Assembly: GCA_002335605.1 (NCBI GenBank)
Contig: BEDY01000004.1
Span: 1,178,001-1,242,000, forward strand
DNA from: Prillingera fragicola
Lineage: Eukaryota > Basidiomycota > Tremellomycetes > Trichosporonales > Trichosporonaceae
Length of the DNA: 64,000 nucleotides
Direction: 5' to 3'
The notes under the pieces are model-generated. The model did no database searches. It saw only the letters and a list, made by a program, of their open reading frames with translations, and was not told the origin of the DNA. Of the stretch, positions 11,830 to 23,052 are shown piece by piece. Numbering within the stretch: position 1 is the first letter of the stretch; each line of letters opens with the position of its first letter. The position numbers and the translations under genes are program-made.

Positions 11830-14592
11830 AACTAGGCGCAAGCCGCTCTGCGGGTGGTTGGGTCAGGATGGATGACTTTGGGTGAGGCAGGGAGAGGTCG
11901 ATCCGCGCGGTGAGCTTGGAGATGGCTGTGTAGCCCAAGAGTGGGAGCGAGACGGGCGATACATATATGGAGTTGCTGGCCGGCCAGTCAGAGCGATGGG
12001 CACTTGCGGCGGCCATGCACGATACCACCCAGGTTGGAGTGGGTAAATATGAATACCCGGGTGGTCGAGATCTGCACAAACGTCACATGCGGGGTACTGC
12101 CACTGGAATTGCTCCCGACGCTGCCGGACGTGTGCCCACCTGGGCCACCAAGATACGGGATCCTGCCGATAGGATTGATAGGGATCTTGGGTGTCAGGCG
12201 TTGCTCCCTCTCGCCCCAGACGGCACCATGGACTTGGCAGAGCCAACCGAGCCTCCCAACACACCCCGTGGGACCCAGAGACATAGCGTTCCTCGCTGAC
12301 ATCTAGGCCATCCATGGATCCACGGCCACCAGGAACCGTTGGAGCCGCAGCGGCACAAGGCCAAATGCGTACACGGCACGCGCATACAGGCGGTTGCTGC
12401 ATGCAGACCATCCGGGCGGGCGGCATTGCCCGCCCCGGCAAGGTGAAAGTGGATGTACAATCCGCCTGTTTATCGCTACTGGTGCTGCGCACACGACCAA
12501 GGAATAGAAGCACGGGTAATTAGGTCGGTATTCAGGCATTTTCCCTTCCATGTGGGCAGACTGGATTTTGCCGAGGTTTTGGCCGCATTTAGCATAGCGA
12601 GTTGTCACTGCCCACGGCGCACGACATGGGATGACAGCTGCACAGCTCGGTGCTGGAGAAATCAGAGCAACATCTGGTCCAGGGCCAGGGGGATCGACGT
12701 CCCAGGTGGTGCTCACGGCGGTGGTGGCGCCAAGCGGATAAATGTCTACATAGGTGACTGCCACGCTCGGTGCGTGCGACGCCGAGATTGAGATACCAAC
12801 CTGTCCGCTGGAACCCGGACCTCCTTTCTTTGGAATGGGGTCCCGATAGACGATACGGCGCGCTGTACCGTGGGCCGTGTCGGACACGGCGCCAGCTGTC
12901 GACGCCACCTACCTCACCTCCAGCAGGCTCGGCAAATCGGCTACTCGAGATTGCGCGGACTCTTTCGACACAGAGTTATAACCCGTATCTGCTGGGTTTA
13001 TTCCTTCCTAGGTCGTTCTCGAGCTTTGAGATCTGAGACGTACGCTCTGACCAGATATCATTCCGCTACCAGGTCGTGGCCCACCGTGAGCGGTCAACTG
13101 ATGATCTCGGGTTAGCGTGTGCTGTCCAGTGGGCTCAAGCCCCTGTGGTTCGTATCCCAGCTCTACCCATGGCAGCAATCTGTGTATCTGTGCGTCTATT
13201 CTTGTATCCTCCCTCTATGTATAAGCTCGCAAAAGGATCGCACGAGCCCAAGAGGAATGGACACGCACGCCCTGCGAAGACAAGAAGGTGAGATAACACA
13301 AGTTGGCTGGTCCGACAAGATAAGCCTCGTCCACTTGCATTTTTGGATCTCTTGCGCGCATTACCATTATATCAGCGCTTGAGTACATAACTGGACGATG
13401 GGCTATGCCCGCGGCCAGCGGTCCCAGCTGCTTCACTCGCCAACATCGCCTAGTTCGACGGCAGAACAAACGTATGGCCGCGTATGGATCATGCATTGAC
13501 AAACTTTTGGCCAAACGAGGCAACAGCTCCGATCATGACTTGCAAGAGTAGCGCAACGACCAGAGTCATCCAAGATCAGCCAAAGATGCAGATGCTAGTT
13601 TGCCAAGAAATGCAGTGACTGCCAAGAGGCGCAGTGACGCGTCATGACGACTCACATCTAGTAATCCCCGTTGACAGCATCAGATGCCGAAAGACTACCC
13701 TGTCGGTGAACAGGAGGTGGCATGTGGTTTCGCGGGCGCCGTCGCCTCGCACCTCGGCAGCCCTTGCGCGCCATGCGGTGGTGACTGCGGCCGGGTTCCT
13801 GTAGATCAAGAGTCCTTTGTTGTCATTGGTGGTGACCGAGGTGGACAGTAGACTGCGGTGCTTCTCGGCTGTCTGAAGGTCTGGCATGACGATCTGATTG
13901 CATGCGTGCGACGATCATTCGCTGTTAATGTATGCATGCTGATCGGCGCTGCCTACTGCGCCTTGATGAGGACAGGCAGTGTCGCACAACCTCCTAGGGT
14001 GCATGTGTATGCTGATTCCTGCGCAGAATAATGTCAACGGGTATTCTGTTAATTTGAGGGCAGGCATGCTAGGCACAGGGTAGTGCTGCAAGCAGCAGCA
14101 GCTGCAGGGCCCACAGGCCAGTCCGGTGCAGGGGGCCGTATGGCGACGACGCCGCAGGCGGTCAGAGTAGCCATAGCAGGCAGCAGCAACAGAGCCGCCT
14201 TTGTTCAGGGGCGATGCACATGTTAAAATTCCAGCCCAGCCGCCGGCGATCCAGCGACGTTGGCTGGGCAATGTTTGGCTCTCTCCTCGACTGCTGCGTT
14301 CTCATTTCCACTTCGGCCGCCGAGAACTGCACTGGACGCCGAAAAATCACTCATTGTCCCTTCTTTGCATAGCATCCATTTCAGCAACGACGTCGGCTCT
14401 TGTTCACTTCTACATATTTAGAGACTCATTTTTACTCTACTTCTTGGTCACGTCGAACACCCCCTCGCTCAGCAGCGATCCCCTCTCCACCCTCCTTTCA
14501 CCTCATTCTGTTTCGCTGCGCAAAAGTCTTCACACCGGCTCTGGCTCCACAGCAATCACAACAACCTCTTGACGTTGTACACACCCTCTGCA
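11830..14592. promoter_or_regulatory. Large divergent intergenic region, permease / PLB1
   Basis: Almost 2.8 kb separates two divergent genes. Open frames overlap on both strands and none has family motifs. Two GATA sites lie 9 bases apart at 12168-12180. The PLB1 side (14390-14592) is pyrimidine-rich, typical of a fungal promoter or leader. A long regulated promoter or a non-coding transcript is possible; no protein gene can be supported. Confidence 0.5.
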
Positions 14593-16745
14593 ATGCACCT
14601 CTCCACGGCCCTCACCGCTGTTCTCCTGGCCGCCCCAGCCCTCGCGGACCTCGGCGCCGACATTCGCCAGCAATTCCAGGAAGGTCTCGCCGCCGAAGTC
14701 GAAGCCGCACGCGAGCACGCCCTGGCGCAGGCTCACGCTATCCCGCCGCAGGCCAGGCGTGACCTTGAGCCCCGCGCTGGCGAGACGGGATACCCTCCTT
14801 ACAAGACCGATTGCCCCGCTGACAAGAGCTGGGTCCGCGGTGCGCGTGATGTGAGTTGCAACAAAAGGTTTCCCGGGTTGCTGCTGCGCAATGGCGCCGC
14901 CTTGTGCGTCTGCAATTGAAGCGAAACTCTAAACGTCGCGCCAACGACTGTGCATATTGATGAAGGAGGCGCTGACACACGCAGGGCCTGAATGCGCAAG
15001 AGGCAGACTTTCTGCAGCGCCGCTCGGCGACGATCGACGCTGCCGTCTCCAAGATGCTTTCTGCGTCTGGCATGCAGGCCCCGCCGCGCCAGCCGCGCCT
15101 CGGCCTCGCGCTGTCCGGCGGCGGCTACCGTGCCATGATCAACGGCCTTGGCATGACCATGGCCACTCGCGGCGACAACGAGGAGGCTGCTTCTGCTGGC
15201 ATCGGCGGCTGGATGGACGCCATGAGCTACATGGCCGGCCTGTCTGGCGGTTCGTGGGCTACGGGAACGTACATGGCCAACGGTGCGCCGATGCCTACCG
15301 ACCTGGTCAAGAACACTTGGGAGCTCGCGTCGAACTTGGTCTTCCCCGAAGACGGCAAGGTTTCGTTCTACTCCGACATGCTCAAGAATGTGCGCGCAAA
15401 GTCTGCTGAGGGGTTCCCTACCCAAATTACGGACTACTGGGCGCTTGCGCTTGGCGAGCACCTCCTTCCCGTCGAGAACCGCATGGACACCAACCCCAAC
15501 ATGACCTTTGACTCGCTCACGACCCGTATTTCCAACCTCGCCGACGCGTCCGTCCCCTTGCCCATTATCATTGCTGCCGAGCGCGAAAAGGGCGAGTACG
15601 TTATCGGTGACAATGCGACCGTCTGGGAGTTTACCCCTTACGAGTTTGGCTCGTGGGCTGTCGGCTCGCCCAACAAGACTTATGGCTTCTTTTCCCCCGT
15701 AGAGTACCTCGGCACGTCGATGAACAATGCCCAGCCCAACGGCACCTGCTACAAGGGCTTTGACCAGCTCACCTACGTCATGGGCACTTCGTCGACGCTG
15801 TTCAACGCCGCGCTCCTCCAGATCAACGAAACGGACGCTGGAATCCTCGGCAGTGCTGTGCAGGGTATTCTCAACGACGTTAGCGACCAGCTCAACGACG
15901 TCTCGCAGATCCCCAACCCGTTCAAGGGCTACACTGGCGCCGAGAACCCCCTCACCGACTTTGAGTACCTCACCCTCCTTGATGCCGGCGAGACCAACCA
16001 GAACATTCCCATCGAGCCCCTTATAGTCGGCCCGCGTGGCGTCGATGCCATTATCGCATTCGACAACTCGGCAGACACGACCTACTCGTGGCCCAATGGG
16101 TCGGCGCTCTGGACGACCTACAACCGCGCCCTCAAGTTTGTCGAGCAGCAGGGCGTTGAACACATCCGCATGCCCAAAGTCCCCTCAACCAATGGCTTTG
16201 TCAACGGCGGCCTCAACCAGCGCCCAGTCTTCTTTGGCTGCAACGGCACTGACGGCGCCGACGCCCTCGACGTTCCCCTCATCATCTACGTGCCCAACTA
16301 CCCATGGTCGTACTACTCCAACTCGACAACGTTCACGCTCGCATACGAAAACGACACGGCCATTGCCCAGATGGAATCCACCATGCGCGCATTCACCCTC
16401 AACGGCACCGTCCCCTCCTGGCCCAAGTGTCTCGCTTGCGCGCTCACCGACCGCGCATTCAGCTACACCAACGCCAACCGTACCCAGGAGTGCGCAGAGT
16501 GCTTTGACACCTGGTGCTGGAACGGCGAGGACAATGACGCAGCGCCGGACGGCGACTACCAGCCCGGAGCCGGCGTTACCCCCTCGTTCATCGTTGAGAA
16601 GAATCTCTCCAACAGCGTCCAGACCAGCGCGATCACCACAACCGGCAACGCCGCGTCGCGCCGCTTTGAGACTGCCGGCGTCGCTGTCGCAGCCGTCGGG
16701 TCCGCGTTCGTCAGTGCCGTCGTAGGCGCCGCTTTCCTTCTCTAA
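14593..16745 (+). CDS. PLB1: Phospholipase B / lysophospholipase, secreted, probably GPI-anchored
   Basis: Two exons (14593-14850, 14985-16745) give 672 residues. An 18-residue signal peptide (MHLSTALTAVLLAAPALA) is followed by a propeptide-like stretch and the fungal PLA2/PLB catalytic domain. The catalytic arginine is in SGGGYRAM (Arg135), the nucleophile in GLSGGSW (Ser173), and the aspartate probably in AFDNSAD (about 445). Many N-glycosylation sites (NMT, NAT, NGT, NGS, NST, NRT) and a cysteine-rich C-terminal part are present. The protein ends in a hydrophobic helix (VAAVGSAFVSAVVGAAFLL), as expected for a GPI signal. It hydrolyses both acyl chains of phospholipids and lysophospholipids outside the cell or at the cell surface. 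In Cryptococcus the orthologue supports nutrient uptake and host interaction. Confidence 0.95.
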
Positions 16746-18220
16746 ACCTTCTCCTCGCCTGCTCCGCGGACTCAAGCTCTGCTCCACTGCCGCCGCCGGG
16801 CATTCCGCATCAAACATTTGAGCACCGGCACCAGCCGCGTCGCCTGTAGCTAATAGTCAATCTTGCCCCAAACCCACCCTTTGCGGCGGGTGGGAAGCAT
16901 TCCTGTGCCTATGCACTTAGATTTAGATGAGGCTTGGGTGGCTACTGATGGCAATGAGACTGACGCCTGGAATACAGTGGGAAACAGAGTGGTCTGGTCT
17001 TGCGAGCGGTATGCCGTTCCTGCGTGCAACTCACTTGCTGGGGTGTGCATAGCTTGGTAGGGCTGGGTTGTCGACCTACTGGGGATTCGAGGTAGAGTTC
17101 CTCGAAGGGGACGCGCCACTGCAAGAACGGATTTGAAGGGGAGACGAACAAAGCGAGGGGATGAGCGGTTGAGCAGCAACAGTAGCGATGTCAAGTCTAC
17201 CTCGCAGCTACATTACCTGATGCCCACCTACTCGTGTCAATGTGGGCATACGTCACGCGGACGGGTTTGAGGGTGATGTGGAGAAGGCGAATACAACAGA
17301 AACGCCACTCCAGCATGTTTATCCAGCGCGTCCTCGCCTTTGCTTCCCCCGCTCTCTCTAGGTCTGTCTGGAGCTGAAGCCTACAGCTGCATGCCGATCA
17401 CCGACGTCCGAACTCCGGAACGTCTCTATCGACGCTGCGTTGGGGGGATCCCTCATTGCCCGTGAACGCAGAGAAGATACATCCAGAACGGTCATTATCC
17501 ACTACACACAAGTCACGCGCGAGCTCTGCCAAGACGTACTCCCACCTATCTATAGCACCTCCCTCCTGGATTCAGCACTAGTTCAGGACTTTGGTTCTAT
17601 TTGGACCATCACGGGGCAAGCCGAAACCGACACATGTCAGGCGGCCGTACCTATGGATGGCCCATCACAGTGGGACAAGCCGAGCCAATCCCGGTCGGCC
17701 GCGGCAGACGCGAGCTGCCGCTCTCCCTGGTGAGGCCGTCTCGTGCGTGATCAAGGAGAGCCCCACTGCTCCACAGGGGATATACATGTGGGACCACGCC
17801 TGTTCGTCGTCCACTAGAGACCTGCCTGTGCCGGCGGCGTGGACAGTGATTATCCCGGAATTCGGAAGGCCGGCGTCTCGGCATGTTTGCCACACCCCGT
17901 GCGTTGTCGCCTCGTCGTCAGCAGCGCACATTCTCTGCGCGTTCGTTTCTAGTCATTTGGAAGAGAGACAATTGTGGGGTGCAGGACGTGCATACCGTTG
18001 ATGCAGCTCCGTCGGATATCAGCAGCGGAGTGCGCATGGGGTGGAGCGGCAGGTCCACTGGCCACTGCGATGAGGCTGATCAACCCACCGGCGGCCGGCT
18101 GTTGCGCGAGGCCAAATACGAACTATAAGACAACTGCGTTGATCTCATGGATCATTTCTGACGGCCCCGCTTTACCCCACATTTACAAAGATAACAACGC
18201 TACAACGGTCTACAACTACA
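16746..18220. promoter_or_regulatory. Intergenic region between PLB1 and DAL5-like transporter
   Basis: The PLB1 3' end and the transporter promoter share about 1.5 kb. Short open frames occur on both strands without recognisable products. The only clear element is a TATA-like box near the downstream start. Confidence 0.5.
18124..18128 (+). promoter_or_regulatory. TATA-like box of DAL5-like transporter
   Basis: TATAA lies 97 bases before the start codon at 18221, in the usual fungal window for a regulated promoter. The assignment is by position and match only. Confidence 0.4.
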
Positions 18221-20029
18221 ATGTCGGGCACGACCACACCGCCATCAACCGACTATGACCACGACATCAACCACCCCCGCCACGAAAAGGCCGGGCACGA
18301 CGTGCACATTGAGGAGGTCGAGGATATCATCCATGCAGAGTCTGAGTTTACGTGCGTGCAACGTGGTAGGGGTGGAGCTGACGAGCTAGTGAGAAGGAGT
18401 ACACTCGTCTCCGCTGGAAGATGGACATGTGAGTGTGGAGCGAGTGTGGCACTTTCCCTCCGACCATAGCGAGCTCACACACACCAGCATGCTCATGCCC
18501 TTCCTCTGCATGGCGTACGGTCTGCAGTATGTCGACAAAATGAGTCTCAGTTCTGGTGTCATTTTCGGACTCAAGACGGACACGCACATCGATTCCCAGC
18601 AGTACCAAAACTTGTCGAGTTTCTACTGTGAGTGACGGCAAGCACTGCCGTACTGACAGCCAGACATGGCCTACTTTGTTGCGCAGATTCCTATGGCTTT
18701 TGCCTTGCAGCATCTGCCCTTTGGACGCACTTTATCCTGCTGCGTTATTATCTGGGGTGCTCTTGTCATGTGCCTCGCGGCATGCAACAACTACGCTCAG
18801 CTTGCCGCTGTCCGTACCATCCTAGGAATCTTCGAGTCTCCCGTCACTCCCTCGTTTGCCATTCTTACTTCCTCGTGGTACCTACGCAAGGAGCAGACTC
18901 TCCGTCAGGTCATCTACTGCTCAACAAGTGAGTATTTTGTGTTAATGATAAATACTGACAATGTCAAGACTACTTCTTCGGCGTAGTCATGACGCTGGGC
19001 ATCTACTTTGTGGCCCTCGACGCCGCAAAGCGTGGCCACATTGCCGGATGGCGCGCCATCAACCTCTTTCTCGGAGGCACCACTGTGGGCGTCGGGATCC
19101 TCATGGTCATTCTCGTCGGCAACCCCACCGAGGTCTTTTGGCTCACCAAGCGCGAGAAGCGCATGGCACACGCCCGTATTATTTCCAATGGTACAGGTGG
19201 CAGTGAGCAACACCCATGGAAATGGGAACAGGTCAAGGAGTGTTTTACCGACCCGCAATACTATCATTTTGTCATGTTCAACCTCCTCGGCTGCATTCCC
19301 AACGGGGCCATTACGACCTTTCAGTTCTTGCTGTTTGAGTCTCTTGGCTTTGACAACTTTGAAGCCATCCTCCACGCCCTCCCCATGAACGGCCTCACCT
19401 ATGTCTTTATCATCACAGGGGGCATTTTGCTCTACTTCAAGCCCGTCTTCCGCTTCCCCATCGTCATCTTTTTCCAGCTCTTCGTCAGTGCTGTCTGGAT
19501 GTTCACTTCACAAGCTCCAGAGGACACCGACAAGTGGACGCTGTGGGCCGTATTCATCTTCTCCAACTCGTTTGTCGTCATGTTCAACTTTTGCTGGCCT
19601 CTTATGAGTATCAACGTTGCTGGACGCACCAAGAAGAGTTTTGTCGGGGCCTCGCAATTTATGGGCTACTGCATCGGCAACATTGTCGGCTCGCAGATGT
19701 TTGTTCGTGAGTAGATTACCTCTTGACACTGCTCGTCGCTAATCTGCCAGCCTCCGACGCACCTCGCTACCGCAAGGGAGAGCTTGCCGCTGCCTGCGTT
19801 CTCATTCTCAGTGCCATCAACCTCAGTCTTTGGGTGTGGCACATTCACCGTGCCAACAAGAAGCGAAACGCCGTCCAGGCTGCTGAAGGAATCACTGAAG
19901 ACGAGCGGGCGTACGAGAACCGTGTGGCGGGTGAGCTGGACCTCACCGATATTCGTGCGTACTCAGGTTCTGATCAGTGAGGCAGTGCTGACATACGCAG
20001 AAAACCAGCATTTCCGTTACTCGTACTGA
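18221..20029 (+). CDS. MFS anion:cation symporter, DAL5-like
   Basis: Seven exons (18221-18351, 18390-18428, 18488-18627, 18664-18927, 18969-19706, 19751-19954, 20001-20029) give 514 residues with about 12 helices. The last exon adds only nine codons and a stop. A hydrophilic His/Asp/Glu-rich N-terminus precedes RLRWKMDIMLMPFLCMAYGL and YVDKMSLSSG, the helix 1 region of the allantoate permease family (ACS family of MFS). The motif TSSWYLRKEQTLRQ and the segment KSFVGASQFMGYCIGNIVGS are also typical. Family members carry allantoate, nicotinate, pantothenate, vitamins or other organic anions with protons. The substrate is not predictable here. It fits the local nutrient-uptake theme. Confidence 0.88.
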
Positions 20030-20798
20030 ATGTCAGGACAGCTTGAGAGGGTTCATGAAACGTCCGTGTTGGGTATAAGAACTGGGAGTAAGGTCATTAT
20101 TGTAGTCAGAAGTAGAATGCAAAGTGCGAAGATCGTGCGTAGTGGGCACCAATGACAAATCGGGCGATCCAGGTTATCTGTGCGTCCTCCAACTGACACG
20201 TCGTTTGATACTGTCGCGTGTAAGGGGTGACCGCCCCTGTCCCTCACATTGCCGGTCTGATGATGAAGTGGTTGGGACGAGTAGTGAGCGTGATTCGGCA
20301 AAGTCGACCAGACAAGAAAAATCATATGGGCATGGATCAGACATTGGACAGGGGGAGGAGGGCGTGCCGATCAGATCAGATACAATCAGACAAGGGCCCA
20401 TCACGCGAAGGGAGGTCAAGTGAGGGAGGACGAATCGAACCGGGGTGCCTGCACCTGGACAGGCAATCCACAAGCCACAGCAAGGGAGGTAGCAGCCTAA
20501 CGAGCTTGGGGCAGCGCATGTCCTCAGAAAGCCGTCAACACTTCGGACCCGATCAGGTGACGAATCCTGTGACTGCTGGGTTTACAATGGTTGCCTAAAC
20601 GCAGCCTGCTAATTGTCATGCCCAGCGGCAGGCGCGTGACTCTGTCCCCGTGCTGGACGAGATCTTGGACACAGACCACCAAAGAGATTTTGGGTGCTGC
20701 TTCAGTCCAATTCCCAAGGCGCGACCACGTTGTGGTCCAGTCCAAAAGCGCGAAAGGTATTGCTTTATCCGTTCACTAATGCATTGCTTCTAAACCAC
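20030..20798. other. Convergent intergenic region, no gene seen
   Basis: This lies between the 3' ends of the DAL5-like gene and QCR8. A stretch near 20430-20450 reads like a tRNA T-loop on the minus strand, but the stems do not pair, so no tRNA is called. Confidence 0.55.
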
Positions 20799-21676
20799 CT
20801 AGTGGTGGCCGCCCTCAGCCATGGCAATGGCGTGGTGGCCCTCCTTGGAGTTGAAGTAAGCGTACCTGGTGAATCAGCATTCTGCCGCGGCGGTTGGGCG
20901 AACAGCGGTGGGCAGTCCTTGCGCGCAGACTTATGCGTCGCTCCGTCCTCTGCCCGTGCTTTACTCACTTGTTGCCGCCCCAGACGTAGATGGCGTAACC
21001 GACACCGAAGGGGAGGATGAAGTAGGGAACCTGGGTAGCAAGGCGCTTGAAGCCCCAGAAGACGTAGCCGTCGAGCATGCCCTTGAGAGGCTTCTGGGCG
21101 AAGGGGGAGACGGCTGTTGGAGAAAGTGGCGTGCGACAGTTCGAACAGAGGGCGAGGGGTGACAAGAGCAGGGAGCGAGTGCGCGATGAGGGAACATTGA
21201 ATGGAAAGGTCAACGTCGGGAGTACCAGAGGGGCATCGGGAAGTCGAGAGGGAGTGGGAAGAGCGCACACGGGCAGAGCGTCCAAGAGAGACAGCCGTAG
21301 GGAGAGCCAGAGGCGTGTGAGATGGAGCAATAGGCGATTAATGTGGAATCGGAGGAACACCAAGGTCAGCATCGCAACTCTTTCAAGATGTCGACAATAC
21401 GCACAGTACGAGGTGATGCCCTTCTGCTTGGGGCCGCCCATGGCACCCCAGTTGCCCATCTGTTCAGTCAGTAGCTATTCCGAGACCACATGCATAGCGC
21501 GCCCGGGCAGTCTCGAGCGCCGAGCAGCACTTCATTGCGAGTCGAGCTCCCGAGACCTCTGTCGGGCGCGCAGTGGGGCCAACTCACCCAGGCCTTGCCT
21601 AAATGTCAGCACTAGTCATGCGCAAAGAGTACTCACCGAGGGCACCGCCGCTAAGAACCGATGAAGTGGCACGCAT
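20799..21676 (-). CDS. QCR8: Ubiquinol-cytochrome c reductase subunit 8
   Basis: Five exons (21637-21676, 21588-21598, 21405-21459, 20969-21113, 20799-20865) give 105 residues. The second exon is only 11 nt. Conserved QCR8 features are GPKQKGITSYSVSPFAQKPL, one central membrane helix (about 58-78; VPYFILPFGVGYAIYVW) and the C-terminal YFNSKEG segment. QCR8 is the small ubiquinone-binding-type subunit of complex III in the mitochondrial inner membrane and assembles early with cytochrome b. The third intron (21114-21404) is 291 nt, much longer than the coding exons around it. The gene shares a 297-base promoter with the gene at 21974, also a small mitochondrial-type membrane protein. Confidence 0.92.
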
Positions 21677-21973
21677 TGTTTGTTTTGGAGTGGTGGTGGT
21701 GGATAGAGGGTTGGTGGTGAGGACAAGGTCGAGCTCGCTCGCTGCTGCCTGCCTGCCTGGGCTGGGACGCTCTGCCAGGCAGCCGGGTCCAATCGGGAAA
21801 CAGGCAATCCGCAACCTGCCTCGTGTCGGTGTTTTATTATAACTCCGCATGGCACCTGGGCTGGGCTGCTGCTGGGTGGTGAGCGAGTGGTGTGGCCGCC
21901 ATTACTGCTGGCCAGCTGCATGCAGTCTACGACAACCTAGACACCGACAATAACAACACCCCCTCACCACACC
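21677..21973. promoter_or_regulatory. Bidirectional promoter QCR8 / small membrane protein, with CCAAT box
   Basis: Only 297 bases separate the two start codons. A CCAAT box lies at 21789-21793, roughly central. HAP-complex control of respiratory genes through CCAAT is well known in fungi, so joint control of both genes from this site is a reasonable inference. Confidence 0.55.
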
Positions 21974-22490
21974 ATGCCCCTCCTCACCAGTGTCCTCGGC
22001 TGGTCCGCTTTCGGTTTTGGCGCGCGCTGCTTCCAGCTCGGCATCCAGAAGCGCCCCATCTTTGCCGGTCAGCTCACTCATTCTTGTCGACTTCTGGTAT
22101 CGTACTGACATTGCAGCCCCCGGTGGCCACATTGCTGCCGCCTCGGTCTTTGGCGCTCTCGGATACTACCTCTACGGTGCCCAGGAGAGGCAGTGAGTAT
22201 TGTGCGGACCGGGAATTGGGAGACGTGTGGCACGCGCTCCGGAAGTGCCGCGAACCAAAGATCGACGCCGATCGCTTCAATGTTTCCCGGCGAAGCTGCA
22301 CGCTCATTGGGGCGACACTGGAATACGCACAGCTTGTTCAAGCACCTACTCCCCCAGCCCCCCCTCCACTGCCGAGCGCCTAGAGCCAACTAACACCCCC
22401 AGAATGGAGATGATCGCCGCGAAGAAGAAGATTCTCCTCGCCAACCGGGAACGCGAGAACGCTGCTGCCGCCGCCGCGTCGTCGGCATGA
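21974..22490 (+). CDS. Small mitochondrial membrane protein, possibly complex I subunit NUXM
   Basis: Three exons (21974-22067, 22117-22192, 22403-22490) give 85 residues. The N-terminus is hydrophobic (LLTSVLGWSAFGFGARCF), followed by QKRPIFAAPGGH, a second hydrophobic segment (IAAASVFGALGYYLYG) and a charged helix with alternating Lys, Glu and Arg that ends in an Ala/Ser tail. The size, the PGGH turn and the charged C-terminal helix resemble the fungal complex I accessory subunit NUXM, but other small inner-membrane proteins share this layout. Head-to-head pairing with QCR8 supports a respiratory-chain role. The first intron starts GTCAGC, a weak donor, but the joined frame is clean. The second intron (22193-22402) is 210 nt. 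Confidence 0.65.
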
Positions 22491-23052
22491 GCGCGCGTAT
22501 GAGGGAGAAGAGCAGGGGTGTAGAGCCAGAGACCAGGGACAGAGACTGGACGACGGCGACATGCAGCATATTAGCACAGGGTGGTGCGGCGGGTGGATTG
22601 CGCGCTAGGGAGACAGGACGGGGTGGGAGAGGGGGGGACCATGCGTGTTGGGTACGAGTGGTTCTCGTTGTGCGGGACAGGTCAGAGAGGAAGGGCCAGG
22701 AGAGAGAAGGGAGATACTTGTGGATCGGACAAGGTGTGTCAGTTTATGAGAGGAGACGGGCTGTGCCTGGGGGATCGTCGTCTCGTCCATGGCCAAGTCA
22801 GTGCCATCACGAGGACGCGGTGGGTGCGTGTAAGCCTGAAGGAAACGTTGCACAGGGTGTGGCCAACGCAAAGAATGAAGCCAGCGGAGATCACAGAGGT
22901 GCTTTGGACGAGAGCAAGCTGAAGACACCTCCACTTCGCCATCTTGGTGCCCATCCCTCCTACCAGTCGAGTCTCTCAACTCCTTCTGCCCAAGCCCACA
23001 ACCCGACCAAGCTATACCTCGAATGTATGCATACAGCTACAGACCTCGCCAT
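22491..23052. other. Convergent intergenic region, no gene seen
   Basis: This holds the 3' ends of the small membrane protein gene and eIF3i. Open frames on both strands are unremarkable. Confidence 0.55.

Noticed and set aside
12303..12908. 201-codon minus-strand open frame
   Set aside because: It has no family motifs and atypical codon use, and frames on the other strand are also open over much of it; it looks like chance in GC-rich DNA.
11830..13400. Enrichment of GATA sites as proof of nitrogen control
   Set aside because: About six HGATAR matches on both strands is what chance predicts for this length; only the closely spaced pair is noted.
16185..16817. Long minus-strand open frame across PLB1
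   Set aside because: It is a shadow of the PLB1 coding strand, caused by strong codon bias. The same holds for antisense frames over MAS1, Rictor, TOM70, DBP6 and the other large genes.
20425..20500. Possible tRNA on the minus strand (GGTTCGATTC T-loop-like)
   Set aside because: The bases flanking the loop do not form a T stem and no matching acceptor or anticodon arm is visible.
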